From contig OX578281.1 of the NCBI GenBank assembly GCA_951217055.1, positions 65,474,043-65,538,042 of the forward strand: a DNA stretch of 64,000 bases, in the 5' to 3' direction. This document shows, piece by piece, positions 1 through 13,600 of this stretch. A model generated the notes under the pieces. It was not told where the DNA came from and did not search any database. It saw only the letters and a list, made by a program, of their open reading frames with translations. The DNA comes from Gerris lacustris. Its lineage: Eukaryota; Arthropoda; Insecta; Hemiptera; Gerridae. Every line of letters starts with the position of its first letter. Within the stretch, counting starts at the first letter, position 1. The position numbers and the translations under genes are program-made.

Positions 1-131
1 CATTTTTAAAAAAATGGAATTGGCGGGAGTCTGCCAAAATCAACAACTTCTTCAATCACATAAACAATTTGATTAAGCTCTGGAGTAGATTCTGCTTGTT
101 TCATTTTAAAAAAATGGAATTGGCGGGAAGA
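1..131. repeat. Short direct repeat pair at the left edge
   Basis: A near-identical 28-29 bp sequence containing TGGAATTGGCGGGA occurs at 1-28 and 103-131. It may be part of a larger repeat cut by the window edge. The rest of 132-887 shows nothing I recognise. Confidence 0.5.
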
Positions 132-887
132 GAAAATAACTCTGGATTCGCCTAAGACAGGATAGCGTAAGATGGGGTATTAATGTATTAAAATAACACA
201 GAAAATAATCAACAAGCAAATTATGCTTTTGATAGAAAAATAAGAGTATTTTCAGTGATAACTATGGCAAAAGAAAAGTAGGCTACAAATGAATTCACTT
301 TGTGACAAAACTCAACTAAATTAATGGAAAATTACTCTTAAGCTAAGGCCGCCTAGCTACCAGGAGGCAGTGACAAATCAACTGATAATGTCACTGCTCA
401 CAAGAGGGCCCACTCACCCTCTTAGGAAGGAGGAGGCACAGATAGGGTCAGTGTGGCTGGTTCCGTCTAAAATAAAACTTGAAAGAAATTGCCTCAGAGG
501 CTGTTAGGGGTGCGCCATCTCTTGTCACATGCAGTGCAGCCTTACCTTATAGGCTTATATAAGAAAATAACAATAATAAATTATTTATTTGTTGATACAT
601 AATATTATTATGTATACAATTATCAACATAGACCTGCTACTTTAGGAACTAGTAGAATAGCAAGAAAATAACATTTTATTTTAATAAAATAATAAGTTAA
701 AAAAAAAATTTAAACACCCAAAAATACAGTAACTGATAACAGGCTAACAAACTATTTTCAAATCCAAAACCTCTTGCACACTATAACATGGGTAAGGTAA
801 TAAAACATTTTTAACTCCATAACTACTCTAAATAATATATGCTCTTTCGTATCAGTACTTAAGTTATTATACCTAGCCTAATATATT

Positions 888-1271
888 CTAGTGGTAACCT
901 GAATTTGACTTGTTTAATCTGCATGAGGTAAGTACCAACATATATTTTTTCCTTGTACTATAATTATGTACATCTTTATTAGTAATAAAATTATTAATAC
1001 CCGTTTTAACAAATCTCAAACAATAATAAATATATAAGTTGTAAAAAGTTAAAATTTCAAGTATCTGAAATAGAGGCTTATAATAAACAGTACTTTTAAA
1101 ACCAGATAAAATTCTTATTGCTTTTTTTTGTTTCAATTTATTTTCTTTCAGATGACTCTGCATGTCATCACAACTAAGATGACCTTCTAATAAAGCATGG
1201 TAAGCAGATTTTAGTGTATTATCATTCAAGTACTTTTTCAATGTTCTTAACAGAAAGACTTTGGAAGACAT
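888..1271 (-). pseudogene. Non-LTR retrotransposon reverse-transcriptase C-terminal fragment
   Basis: The minus-strand open frame includes LKQKKAIRILSGFKS, LFQILEILTFYNLYIY and FITNKDVHNYSTR. This order of motifs is typical of the end of the reverse-transcriptase ORF of Jockey/CR1-like LINEs in arthropods (QKKAVRI..., LxILxLxxLYI, xxxxIHNYxTR). No catalytic FADD-type motif is present, so this is a truncated copy. It lies in the NOMO intron or flank past exon 12. Confidence 0.7.
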
Positions 1272-1618
1272 TTTTTATTTGCTTTATTTTAGTAGAGAGT
1301 TTGTTTATAGAAGTAACTAGTGGGTGAAGAATATTATTACATGACAATACAGATTTAAAAGTATGGGAAGTCAGAAGAGAGTTTAAACGTTAAAATTTAA
1401 GAATGTATTGAGTAAAAAAAAACTAATAAATACAGCCCAAGCAAATATATTTCAAGAAAATGAGATTTTGAACAAATAAATTATACTAAAGGCATGTATA
1501 TATTTAAAATTAACATATGAAATTACTGTTTTCTAATCTTATTCCATAATCGTATATTTTCGAATGTAGAAAACTGAAAAAATAAATGAAATTTTACATG
1601 AAAAGAATTGATACTAAC

Positions 1619-4600
1619 TGGACAGGTGTTTGATTCTGAACCTGCAAGCGAGTAGTCAAAACCTGAGGATGAGACGCTCCTTTAGGAATGGTCATGCTGA
1701 ATGTATATCCGTGAGTCAAGGCAAGCAGTTTGACCGGTGGTTGACCAGCTGACCACTTGAAAGACTTCTCTTTAAAGCCATGACATCCGACAGGTGTTAT
1801 AGTGTAGGGGTGAGCTGTCGGAACACACGCTTGGGTACCTCCTACGCCACATAGAATTTCCCCTCCTGAGTCTCCAACATCAGCCTTATATACCACCTTA
1901 ACAATACATAAAAATATATAATTAGTTATATGTAGATGGGCAATTTGACGGCCCCTGGTGAGAAAAACAAGTTAAGTTGAGTTTTTTGGGAGTTAGGTAT
2001 AAATAATTATGATGAAGAATCATATTATCGGTGTTGCACCAACATTTGGCGGTTCTACGTCTCTTTTTAGGAATATGAAATGAATGTCTACATCCATATA
2101 CATAATTTTTTTATAATCATATCCACATAAGACAACCAATTCAACTTTGCTCATATTTAGTTAATTTGAGAAAAAAACAGAATGGTTTTTACAATGTATT
2201 TTTTTAATTTTTTTTATTTTATCAAAACCAGATAAGCCATCTTAACTGTATTTGTACGTACATATCGTCACCTCAATGCAAGAAGTTGGTAACTCAAAAT
2301 TTCATGTTTTGAGATTAATGGCGTAAAACATTTTTTATTGTTGATTAGATTCTGTTTGTTTTTTACATCAATATAGTAATTGGACTTTTAAAAAGTGATA
2401 GGCTAGGAATAAGACTTATCTAGTTATTACATTGAAACCTCTGACAAAAAATTAGGTCTAAATGATGATGATCCAACAATGGTAAATTTTCGAGTTTCCT
2501 ACTTCTTGCATTGAGGTGACGACATTATATTGGTGAGAAACCAGATAACTCATAAATTCCAGGACATATAAATATTTACAATACATCCAGGAAGCTTTAA
2601 AAAATAATTAATTTTGATATTGTTAGAATATTTTTCTTTTTAATACCTAATTTTTGAGAGAACATTAAACTTTAAAACTGCATCCCTGAAAAAAAAAATT
2701 TTTCAAAAAAGATTTTTTTCAACTTAACTGGTTTTTCATCGGGGCCACTGAATTAGTCAGAGGTTAAACTTTCATAATGGGTTTCATCTAAATAAAAATA
2801 AATTTAAATTTGGCAGAAAAGTTAAAGCTTTGATTTCACATAAAAGTATCAGTAAACAATCAACATTTTAAATTTAAATTCCAAATTAAATTGATGAAAA
2901 AAAACTCTCTTTGCATGGGATACATACAGAATAGTAGTATAAAATAAATAATGTTCTATTTACTATCAGACATTTCTTAGCTTCCAGTTCCCTGATAAAA
3001 AAAAAATATTCAAATATTAGACAGAGACTCCATAGAAAGTTAATAATAATTTCTAGTCTACAAAAACAAAAAACAAATGAAAAATAATGATATTTAACTT
3101 TTTTTGTACACATAAAATTATAAATGTATAGAATTTTTTTTTTCCTCAGTATCAGACAATTGCTGTGGCACTTATCAAAAAATGTATACTACTCACTCTA
3201 AATAACATTTTATTAATTTTAACATTGATAAAGCCCAGCTGAAATATTCAGTTATTTTCTTCCTTTAATTCTGTTTTTTCTTAATATAAATAAAATGGTC
3301 TTACTTTTGTAGCATGAGAAGAGATTATAGACAAGATGTAGCCAGACTGGGTGAATGTTGGTGCCTCAGTTTTCTCAGAAGTTACTGAAATAGTAACGGT
3401 TTCTTTATCCCAACACCAACTCACTGCTGCTTCGACAAATAGATCATAATCACCAGGTAGAACGTCCGAGATTGAGTAACTTCCATCTAGAAAAATAACA
3501 TCATACAATTTAGTTTAGGTGAGAGGTCTAGGGCATCATATAGTCGAGGAGATAGTGCGCAAAAAGTTTTCTGACTAACATCAAGCTAGAAATTTGTGTT
3601 AAGTTACTCTTTCAGAGCCTTTTAAGAATATGTGGTCAGCTAAGTTCGTCTGCAGGACATAGCTTGGCAATAGGCATTTGAAAAAAAAAAAAAACCAGAG
3701 GTGAGCAGCCAATTCCCACCCATTTTGGTGGACAATGTGAGTTTCATGATCCTGAGCACAAAATTAATACAAGTTGATGTTAGTTTGTCACTTGACAGGT
3801 TAGTTATTCAAATATTACTCCAAATCAAAGTGGTCCCCTATCAAGTGACAAACTAATATCAACTTGATTTTTGGTCCACTAACTAATTTTGTACTCAGGA
3901 TCATGAAAATCACATTGTCCGCCAAAATAGGTGAGACATGGCCACTCCCGACCAATTTGTTTTTTTCCAAATGCCTATTTCCAAGCTATGTCCTGCAGAC
4001 AAAATTAGCTGACCAAATATTCTTAAAAGGCACCAAAAGATTAACTTATAGACAAACTTCTAGCTTGGATGTTAGTAAGACACTTTTTTGCAGGCTATCT
4101 CCTGGACTAACAATTTTACCAACTAGTATTGAAACAGCAAGAAATATTTATTTTTTACAATAAGTACAATAATAAAAAAATGGTCCGAAACAACTCAGAC
4201 AAACTTTCTCAAATAGGAGTACATACTTACTGAGCCCAGTGTTTTCCATTTATTAGTTTTCGTAAGTGTATTTAATTATTATTGAATATTTCATCAAAAT
4301 TTATCATAAAAATAACTTCTCCTGGGCAGGGAATCGAACCCAGGCTCTCTCCGTCCGCGTTTAAAGCTATTTTCTCAGGAACTACACAGACGACAGACAG
4401 ACATTTTTTAAAAACCACTTTTTTGGATTCAGGGGACCTCAAAATTCATGGTCCATTAAAATCTCCAAATCGAATTTTAAAAAAGCTTATAATAGGTTAG
4501 TTTCATCAAATATATCAAGTGAAAAAAATAGATTAGATAATTAAGTATAAAAAATGTAATTAAGAACTTTCCCTAACTGCACTAATTTGATTCCACACTA

Positions 4601-7600
4601 AGAATAACAGCAAATGGATGATTAAGTAGCAGATTTCAATGTCCTGTAATGACCAAACATAGCAGTAAATTAAGATGTAATTTTTTGTAAAAGACAGACA
4701 ATTAATCAAATAATTTACCTTTAGCAACACTCTGAAGGGTCACTCCACTTCCAATTGGCTTCAGCTTCACTGTCATTGCTGGGCAAGGAGACTTCATACA
4801 GACTATTTTACCTTTAACAGTAGATTTCAATTGGTAAAAGTCTATATTATCTAGGGTACTATGTTTCACTTCAACCTTCTTTTCTGCAGGAGAAAACCTA
4901 TAAATTAACAAAAAAAAAAACCACATTTAAATTCCTCATCAAATTATATTATCAAAATTAGATTGGAAATAAATGCTACAGAGATGGCATATCACTCCCA
5001 GGGTGGAACGACGTAATTTTTATACAATGCAATTTTACAGGAGAGCCAAAAAACTGACAATAAATAAATGAATTAATATACATGGAAGAAAATAAACGTT
5101 TTTTGTGGCACATAAGATGGAAACTATTCTTTATCACTTCATTGCAGTGTTGTTGTTGGTTTTATTAAAAAATTGTAATTGAAAAAAATGTTTTTCAAAA
5201 AAAGGCGATGATAGAATCTTTTCCCGTTCTGAAATTCCAATTTTACATTGATACTCATATTTTTGCAAGCGCTCGAACTCTTAGATGTATAACGCTGTCC
5301 AACGAACTAAGTCTAAATGAACATCTATCAAATTTCAACTAAATCGGCCAACTTTTACTCAAGTTGTCTTCGGTCACATAATTGTTACTGACAGACAGAC
5401 AGACAGGATGCATATTTTGTTGAATGTTAAAAGCTCTCTTAAATTATTTTTCACAGGCACTTAATGTTCACTTACTGAAGAGCTGATGTCTTATCACTGT
5501 CAAGAGATAAGACACTGAATGAATAGATTCCTGGAGCAAGGTATGCCGAATATGAACCTAGTGAATCCAAAGGAACTTGTTGAGTTACATCGTTTGAACC
5601 TTTGATACGAACATGGCGTTGACCTTGGCTGCTTGCTTTAGCAGGATCTCGTAAAACCAATTTTCCTGATACCTTGTATCTCGATGGAACAATATCGGCT
5701 AGCTGTGTCCCACTGACTTTGATCTCAGCATCATTAAAAAGAACACCCTCTGAAACAAGAGAGAAATACAATCACAATAAATAAAATCAATTTCAAGAAT
5801 ATCTCTGGCAAACTTGCAAAACTGAGTTTCGTAAATTTTAAATACGACAACTACACTGCTGTGCCAAGCAAAAAAACCTTATCAAAGGACTTTGAAGAAA
5901 AAATGTTTGAGATAATTGATTTTGGTTTAGTAAATTCTTTTATTTCTGAAAAAAGTTTCCTCATATTCATAATAGAGATACAGTTTATTCTACCTCCCAA
6001 AACCTATAAGATGACCAAACCACAATTTGGGCCAACATTTTAGATATTACAGTTTTAAGGCTTAACAGGGCAGTATAGGCTCTAGGCGCCCACCCAGTTA
6101 TAAATGAGTCATAGCGACTTCAGGTCGTGGGTTGAATCCAATGCCATAATACTCTGATTTGCATATATGAATTGTAGACGGAGCAGGGCGAGGGACCCCT
6201 TAAGGGGTTCTCTTCCCCGCACTTTGATGCATACTTATATAGCTCACTAATGATCACACCATACTCGTTTTGGAGGAACAATGTACAGAGGTATGATGGT
6301 GTGAAGTGGCTAGAACTCTACCACGTGGCTAGTAAATTGGGCCTAAAAGATGGCCTGATTGCTAGGTTTAAACAAGTGGTTCGTCCTACCGCCTAGTAGG
6401 AAGTACTCAATACATATACTACTACTAGTATACTAACTAAAGTAGCACATTACATAATCAACTTACTTCTTTCAATAATCAAGGATATTATTACACAGTA
6501 TTTTGATAAATTAAAATCAACTAATTGACAGAGTAAAAACCATACTTCTTCCATACAATAAGAGACTTCAGATTACAAATTTTATACACAGTTGAGGAAG
6601 GGGAAGGGGCTACTATATGTTCAAATCAACACAATTAGCAAGTCTTGTAACACTCGTACGATATGTCTGGCGCTTCTAATTAGTGTGAATACACAAATCC
6701 AGTCAGCCAAATGCCAAACAAAGCTCGTGTTTATTCAATGAACAACTTGTGTTATATTTAAGTATTAATTTTCATCATGTTCGATTACCACAAAATATGG
6801 GTTAACACAACCAATTTTTTCTTGTCTCTCTAATACAAGATAAATAATTTTTTTAAAATCCTACCTGCTTTATATTGAATTCTGTAATTGGAAGCTCTCA
6901 TTCCATCTAGAGTGTAGACACCTTGGGCATTGGTTGTAGTGACTTGAGCACCTTTCATAAAAACCTTGACATTTGCCATAGGCTTGCCTCCTTCTGACCA
7001 AAGAACTTTTCCCACAACAGTGAATCCTTGGACCTGCAACATAACGTAGCAATTAAACACAATGTTCATAATTATCTTTAACATTACTTTCAATGTCTAA
7101 ATTATCTTTTAATTATTTGTTAAAATAACAATATAATGAGAGGGTATGTTATCGAAAGGCTGTCAAATAACCTGGGAGAGAGAAGAAGTCGGGGTGTAGA
7201 GCTAGTTACCACGCAAGGTGAAAATGTAGCCCCTAAGATGGTGAGCCCGCTGGGAGAAGGCTGAAGGCTCTCTCTACAACCCTTTAGGCTAGACTTTACT
7301 AAGTGTTGTAGAATAGAGCTGGGCTACAGGGCTATAGAGTGGCTACAGGCTATCGAGTGGGGGAGACCCGAAAGTAGCCGAACCTACACATCGTGTCCTC
7401 GGTTACCTTCGAGTCCATGGTGGGGAAGGTCCAACAGCTGTAGACTGGATTGCACACCCCCTAGCTTTCTAACTCCCTGCCACAATTTTCTGAGTTTTTA
7501 AGCGTTACTTTTAGTAACGGTAACGCTTTTTGAGTTATGTGCCATAGCCTAAACATGAAAATGTCAAAAACAAAGTATAAAAGAAAAATAATACAAAAAG

Positions 7601-10600
7601 GTCAAGGTTGACTTTATAACATGTCGTAGAAACCTCAACCTTTTTGTATTATTTTTATTTTATGCTTTGTTTCTTGCTCTGATGATACTAATAACTTTAG
7701 CGAAATGTTATAATAAACATTATCACTGTTTTATTTGACAGCATCTCGCTAACATACCCTCTCAGTATACTTGAACTGTCACCAACCACCTCAATTAATA
7801 ACAATATTTTTTTAACAAACCTGAAATACAGTAGGGAGAGTAAGTGAATCATGGTTAAGAGTGAAATCCAATTTTGTAGGCAAGATGTTAAATTTAGCAC
7901 CGGCACCTTTGTAGTGAGGAACCAAGGAATATGTTCCAGGAGGTAAGCTGAAAATATATATAAATATATACTTATTTTTTTGTTATACACAGAAAAATAT
8001 AGGTATTATTTGAATAAGTTAACTCTAACATTAAATATAATTATTTGAAAAAGGACAATAAATAAAAAAAGAAATAAATGACAGAATAAAGTAAGTATAA
8101 AGCCTTACCTAGGAAATGAAAATATTCCTTTAGAATCTGAAGTTATGTGACAAAGCCAACCATTGCTAGATACACCATCCAGTGGAGTTGTATCACAATC
8201 CTCAACCTGTAAACAAACAATACAAATAAAATATAATTTTTTTTTGCAAAAGAATAAGAAATAACAAACAAAAATGGTACAACATATTCCGTCTCTGCAA
8301 ATCTACAGTCTATAAGATTAGAGTTGGCACAATCGAAGGCGGGAAAAGTTTGAGAGGGAAACGATTCTATTGGTCCGCCATCTTGAATGCAACTTTAGAA
8401 AAAAAATGCCCTACTCTACCCCTGTTCCACAAAAAAAAAATATAACATGGCAACACTGATTCTCCCTTTTTAAAACCCCAAAACTACCTCCACGTTTGTT
8501 GTTTTCCCCCTTCATTCGTACGGTGGTATGTAAAGCAGCTGGAACTCTCTACGACAGAGCTAGTAAAAATGGGCCTACTTGCTAGGTTGGAAGAAGTGCT
8601 TTGTCCAAATCATTTAGGACTTACTACTAATACCAACATCTTTTTATAATGTGAAATGTACAGATTCAAACATGGATACAAATGATTATTATTAGTATTG
8701 TGCTCACCTTTATCTTAGATTTAGTATAGAGAAGAAAGCTGACTCCAGATATAGGTTGGTTGTCACTGGTAACTGAACCAGTTACATCATAACCAGAGAC
8801 AGACAAACTTCCTTTAGCAATTTCACCGTTGCTTTCTTGTACCAATACTTTGGCTTCATTCTTGTTTATTTTCCATCTAAAAATATAATAAATAGAATAA
8901 AAAAGTCTGGCAATTAGTGCGGAACATAGCTTCCTTGTGTCCTATCACTGGATGAATGGTCGCCATATTTTATAAGGCTAGATATAGGGTGGGGCGAAAC
9001 AATCAGTGCAGTTTTGAAGACTTAGAAAAATTCAGTTTGTTTTATTTGGTTCAGTAGTACACCCCATTTGTTTACTCAAGTTTTAAAGATCACATCAGCA
9101 AGATGATGGCCTCCAGCAGTGATGTACTGATGGAGGCGATTCCTGAAGCTTTCAGCCGCCTTCTGGCATATATCGACGGGAATCGCGGCAATTTCCTCTC
9201 TAATTCGGGTCTTCAGTTCTAGCAAAGTGTGAGGACGATGTTTGAACACCTTTTCCTGGAGGTAGCCCCACAGGAAAAAATCGCAAATGCTCAAATCCGG
9301 ATTGATTCAACTAAAAAGAAACTACAAGACATTAGGCCCTTCACACCAGTCAACTTAGTTGAGTCAACTGGGACACTTGTTTCATATGGATTTTACTTTC
9401 CCTTCCAATTAAATCGAATAATTTATCCTCGTGGCTAAGCAGTTTCGGATATAATTGTGAGAAAGCGCCCGTTTCCCGATTCTCAAACAAAGGATGAACC
9501 TACATTCTTCGACTAAATTTCCTCCTTTTTAGGGTTTCGTAGATCATCCTTGAAACCCTTAAGCCGAGGATGGCATGTCTTTCTGTCTGTCGTACTTTGG
9601 TTTATATTCCCAGAACCGTTACAGAGATGTGAAATTTAAAATATTGGCGTAACTTTTTAAACCACACATAGGAAAAATATAGAGAATTAGAAATTAAATA
9701 TGCTCATACGTAATGCGCAAAAATTGTTATATAATAATTATAATACTTGCTTGATTCCAAGAGAGAAGTTGATTCCACCAGTTGCCTGGTGTGAAAGAGG
9801 CCTAAAAAGTCATCACACGGGCAGTCAACTAGTTAAGAGTAACCAGGCAACTAGTTGAATCAACTAAAATCGCCTCAAGTGAAACTGGCCTAAAGCACTT
9901 GACTTTTTACAGCGTAATTTATCACTTTCAGGAAAAATTACCTAATCTATTTCTATCTGTTAAAGGAATGAAGAACAAAGAAGTGTCCTGCAAATATGAA
10001 ATTGCTCCGAGTTTAGCATCTACGATTTTGAAAAATGGGAATTCAATATTTAAACTATTGGAAGTCCGACTGTATTTATTAATAAATATTAAAAACAATT
10101 AAACATATTTTAAAGAGTTTACCTTGAATGTGAAATTTTAATCAAATAGTTGCCAGGTTTAACTGGGGAAATATGAAATGCGCCTCCTTTTTCAGTTAGC
10201 TGACTTCCGATTAATACTGGTTTGTTAGCTGCAGTAATGTCGAAGAGTTCAACAGTAATGCCTTTAGGCCCTACATCAAATCCGGAACTAACAACCTGGA
10301 GAAACAAAAAAAAATTAATGGTTAAAAAAAATTTAATCAATCATTGGTTCTTACAATAAATCAGAAAAATACAGACATCCAAAAAATTATTGTTATCACA
10401 ATTTTTTTTTTTTAACTTACAAACGCAGTTTAACATATAATACCATCTTCAATGTGCTTCGTAAGAGTGAACTCTGTACTAAGAGAACTATTTTACAAAT
10501 TTGTATGACAAACTAACAGTACAAGGTGGGGTAGACTAGGGCTGTGTGGGTAGAAGGATTACGGAAGGAACAAGGAACGGGGATATGGAGTTGAGATCCA

Positions 10601-13600
10601 AGGCGGAACCCAGAAAAGGTATGGTTGAGGTAAACAGTTTGTTTTTCAACTGCTTATAGCTAAACAATAATTCCTTATATTACTATAACTAAAATACCTT
10701 ACAACTACCAGACATTATTTAGATTTTTCATTAAAACATGCTATATTTGTGTCTTGGAGAGCTATTTGAATTTCTAAGTTTTCTACGAGGTCCAATTTCC
10801 TATATTTTTTTGGCACGAGTGTAGAAATTCATAATTATCAACTTCTAATATATGATCAGTTTCTAGAACATGGTTCGCAAAACTAGATATGTTAACATGT
10901 TTTTGATGTCTGTCATTAATTATTTTCTGCCAAGATTTAATATTAATAATAATCCTACCGGATTATCCTACGAATACTTCAGTTTACTAATAATCTTCAG
11001 TTTTGATTGGTTGTTTGACCATGCCGATTATTGTATCTCGTTGTGTGTACAGTTTGTAGCTGACTGTTTGATTTTGTTTTGTAAAATTTTTCCTAATTGT
11101 CCTGACAGATCCATGTAATATTCACTGCTACTAATAACAATCGATGTAGATGGTAGGGAGCTAGAAACATCATGATGATTATGATGAGTTGATAGTTGAA
11201 GAGGATGATGAGATAGGCTGGGTGCCTTCCTAACTCACACATCTCCTTCTCAACTATTATAATAAATGAATCACATCACTACACAAAAACTTCTGCTTGT
11301 ATCAAATTTAATGTATCAAAAATGTTTGTAACATCAAATAGATGAAGGTAGAACCCTTACCCATCTCAAAATTCAAATTTGAAATTTGAAACCCACATTT
11401 ACATGAGTGTTGCGTGCGAATGCTTAAACGGGTAAAGGCGTTTAACGAACTTAGCCTGAACATTGGTAAAAGGAACAAGCGTACCAAATTTCAACTAAAG
11501 TGGTCAACATTTACTTAAGTTATCAGACAGGGTGCATATTTTTGTTGAAGGTAAAAATCTAGCTATGCTCACTTCAATAAAAATTCAAATTTATTATAAT
11601 ATCTGTTTTAGTTATAATTGTTTAGTTTTACCTGTCCTGATATAGCGAAGCCGGTGAATACGAAATTGATATCTTTGCCTTGACTGCAAGGATCATTAAC
11701 TCCATCAACTGCAATTGCAACCTGAGGAGGGTCAAAACTCCAACCAGCAGAAGTGAATACCTGAAAGAAAATACAAAACATTATTAAAATCGCTACAGTG
11801 AAGAAACATTAAAATTTTATGCTAAGGCTAAGAATAAAAATTGATTCCACTATATTTTATTTTATATCTCATAATAGGTTTAACAAAGTAGTTTGCCAAT
11901 TAGTGTGGCACATAGCTTCCTTGTGTCCTATTATTGGCTGAATGGTCACATGAGTATAACATAACGCATTCCAACTGGGAATTAAAAGTGTAATTGTTTG
12001 GACCTGTTTCGATTCCCAACGGGGTCACATTTATATCATTCAATATTAAATGTGCGCAGAAGGTTACAACTAATTTGGGACCATCTGTGAATAACTATCA
12101 ACAAACCAATTAATTGATTTAAAATCAATAGAGAACTCTTAATATACTTAGGTGTTAATAAAAAAAATAGACTGCTAATTGGTGAGGCACATAGCTTCCT
12201 CGCATCCTATCATGTAATTTATTTATTTTATGCTTTTACAAGCCATTATTCTATTATATTTAATTTTTCCTCTGTTTTATTAAATGTAAAAACTGTTTTG
12301 TGGAAGAGAAGCAAATAGGTGCAGAAGGTTGAAACTTATATGGGACCAACAATGAGCTTATTATAACCTACCATCTAAATTTCATTAAAATGGAACATAC
12401 AGTTTTTAAGATATGTTGGTTCACAAAAATAGAGGGACAGACTGACAGACAGACATGGAACCAAAAATGTTCCCTGATGTCTGAAACAGATTGCTTTCTG
12501 GAATTGTAGAAATCGGAGACATGAGATATTTTCGTTCTCAGAACGATCACATAGCTTCCGTTACCTTCAGTAAGCTCGGCAAAAAGTTATAGTGCATGTG
12601 AAAGAGGAAACAAAGGGTGCAGAAGGTTACTGTGGTATCATCTTTGGACTAATTTTGATGTACCATCCAAATATCATTAAAATCTGAAGTAGTGTCATAA
12701 TTTAAAAATTATTGATACATTGAGGACTCAACTATTCATATAGTCCAGGAGATAGAGTGCAAAAAAGTGTTGACTAACATCAAGCTAGAATTTTGTGTAC
12801 ATGTAAATGTTTTGGTACCTTTAAAGAATATGTGGTCGGCTAAGTTCATTTGCGGGACATAGCTTGGCAATAGGCATTTGAAAAAAACAAACCGGTGGAG
12901 AGCAGCCATGTCCTGGCTCAAAATTAGAGATTTACTGATCCTTAGGAAAAATTTATTTCCTTCTTAAAGATATAAAAAATAATTTTGATAAAGACACGCA
13001 AGCGCAACACACAGTAACTGTTCCAACATCAGACATTGATAAGCCTGCAAGTCTCAAGCTTGCAGACATTGCTCATGTGTTTTGCCAGCCAAGAAAGTAT
13101 GGCGGTAGGAGAGCAAGCTCGTCTCTGATAAGCCCTATATCTGATCTTCTTGATCTGGTTTAGGTCTAGAGTTGGGTGGGATGAGTTGGACACAACGAAA
13201 CGATGCAGGACATGGTGCAATCCCGAGCCAACATCTTTTTGACTTAATGTCTGATGTTGGAACAGTTCCTATGTGTCACGCTTGCGTGGCACATCCCTTG
13301 GTGTCTCTCACTAACACAAATTGTGTACATTATTGCAGAGTGCAAAATCACGGTATCACATAGCTCAAGTAAGTAGGTATTTAAAGGTTTTACCAACTCA
13401 TTTAAATAGAGCCACGCCTTTTGATGAAATTATTAAAACTAACTCTATTCAGTGTGTAATCAGTACTCTGAATAGAATAAAGTTAAACTAACAAAAATGT
13501 TTAAAATAGAAAGAGAGACAATGTACAAACAATCCGTGATAATAATTACTACCATTCCATGATGTTAAAATACGGATTGAATACGGGATGAATTCAGTTT

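Noticed and set aside
1..1618. Remaining NOMO exons at the left edge
   Set aside because: After exon 12 the expected next segment of NOMO (about human residue 710 onward) is not encoded in any minus-strand frame here. The gene must continue outside the window.
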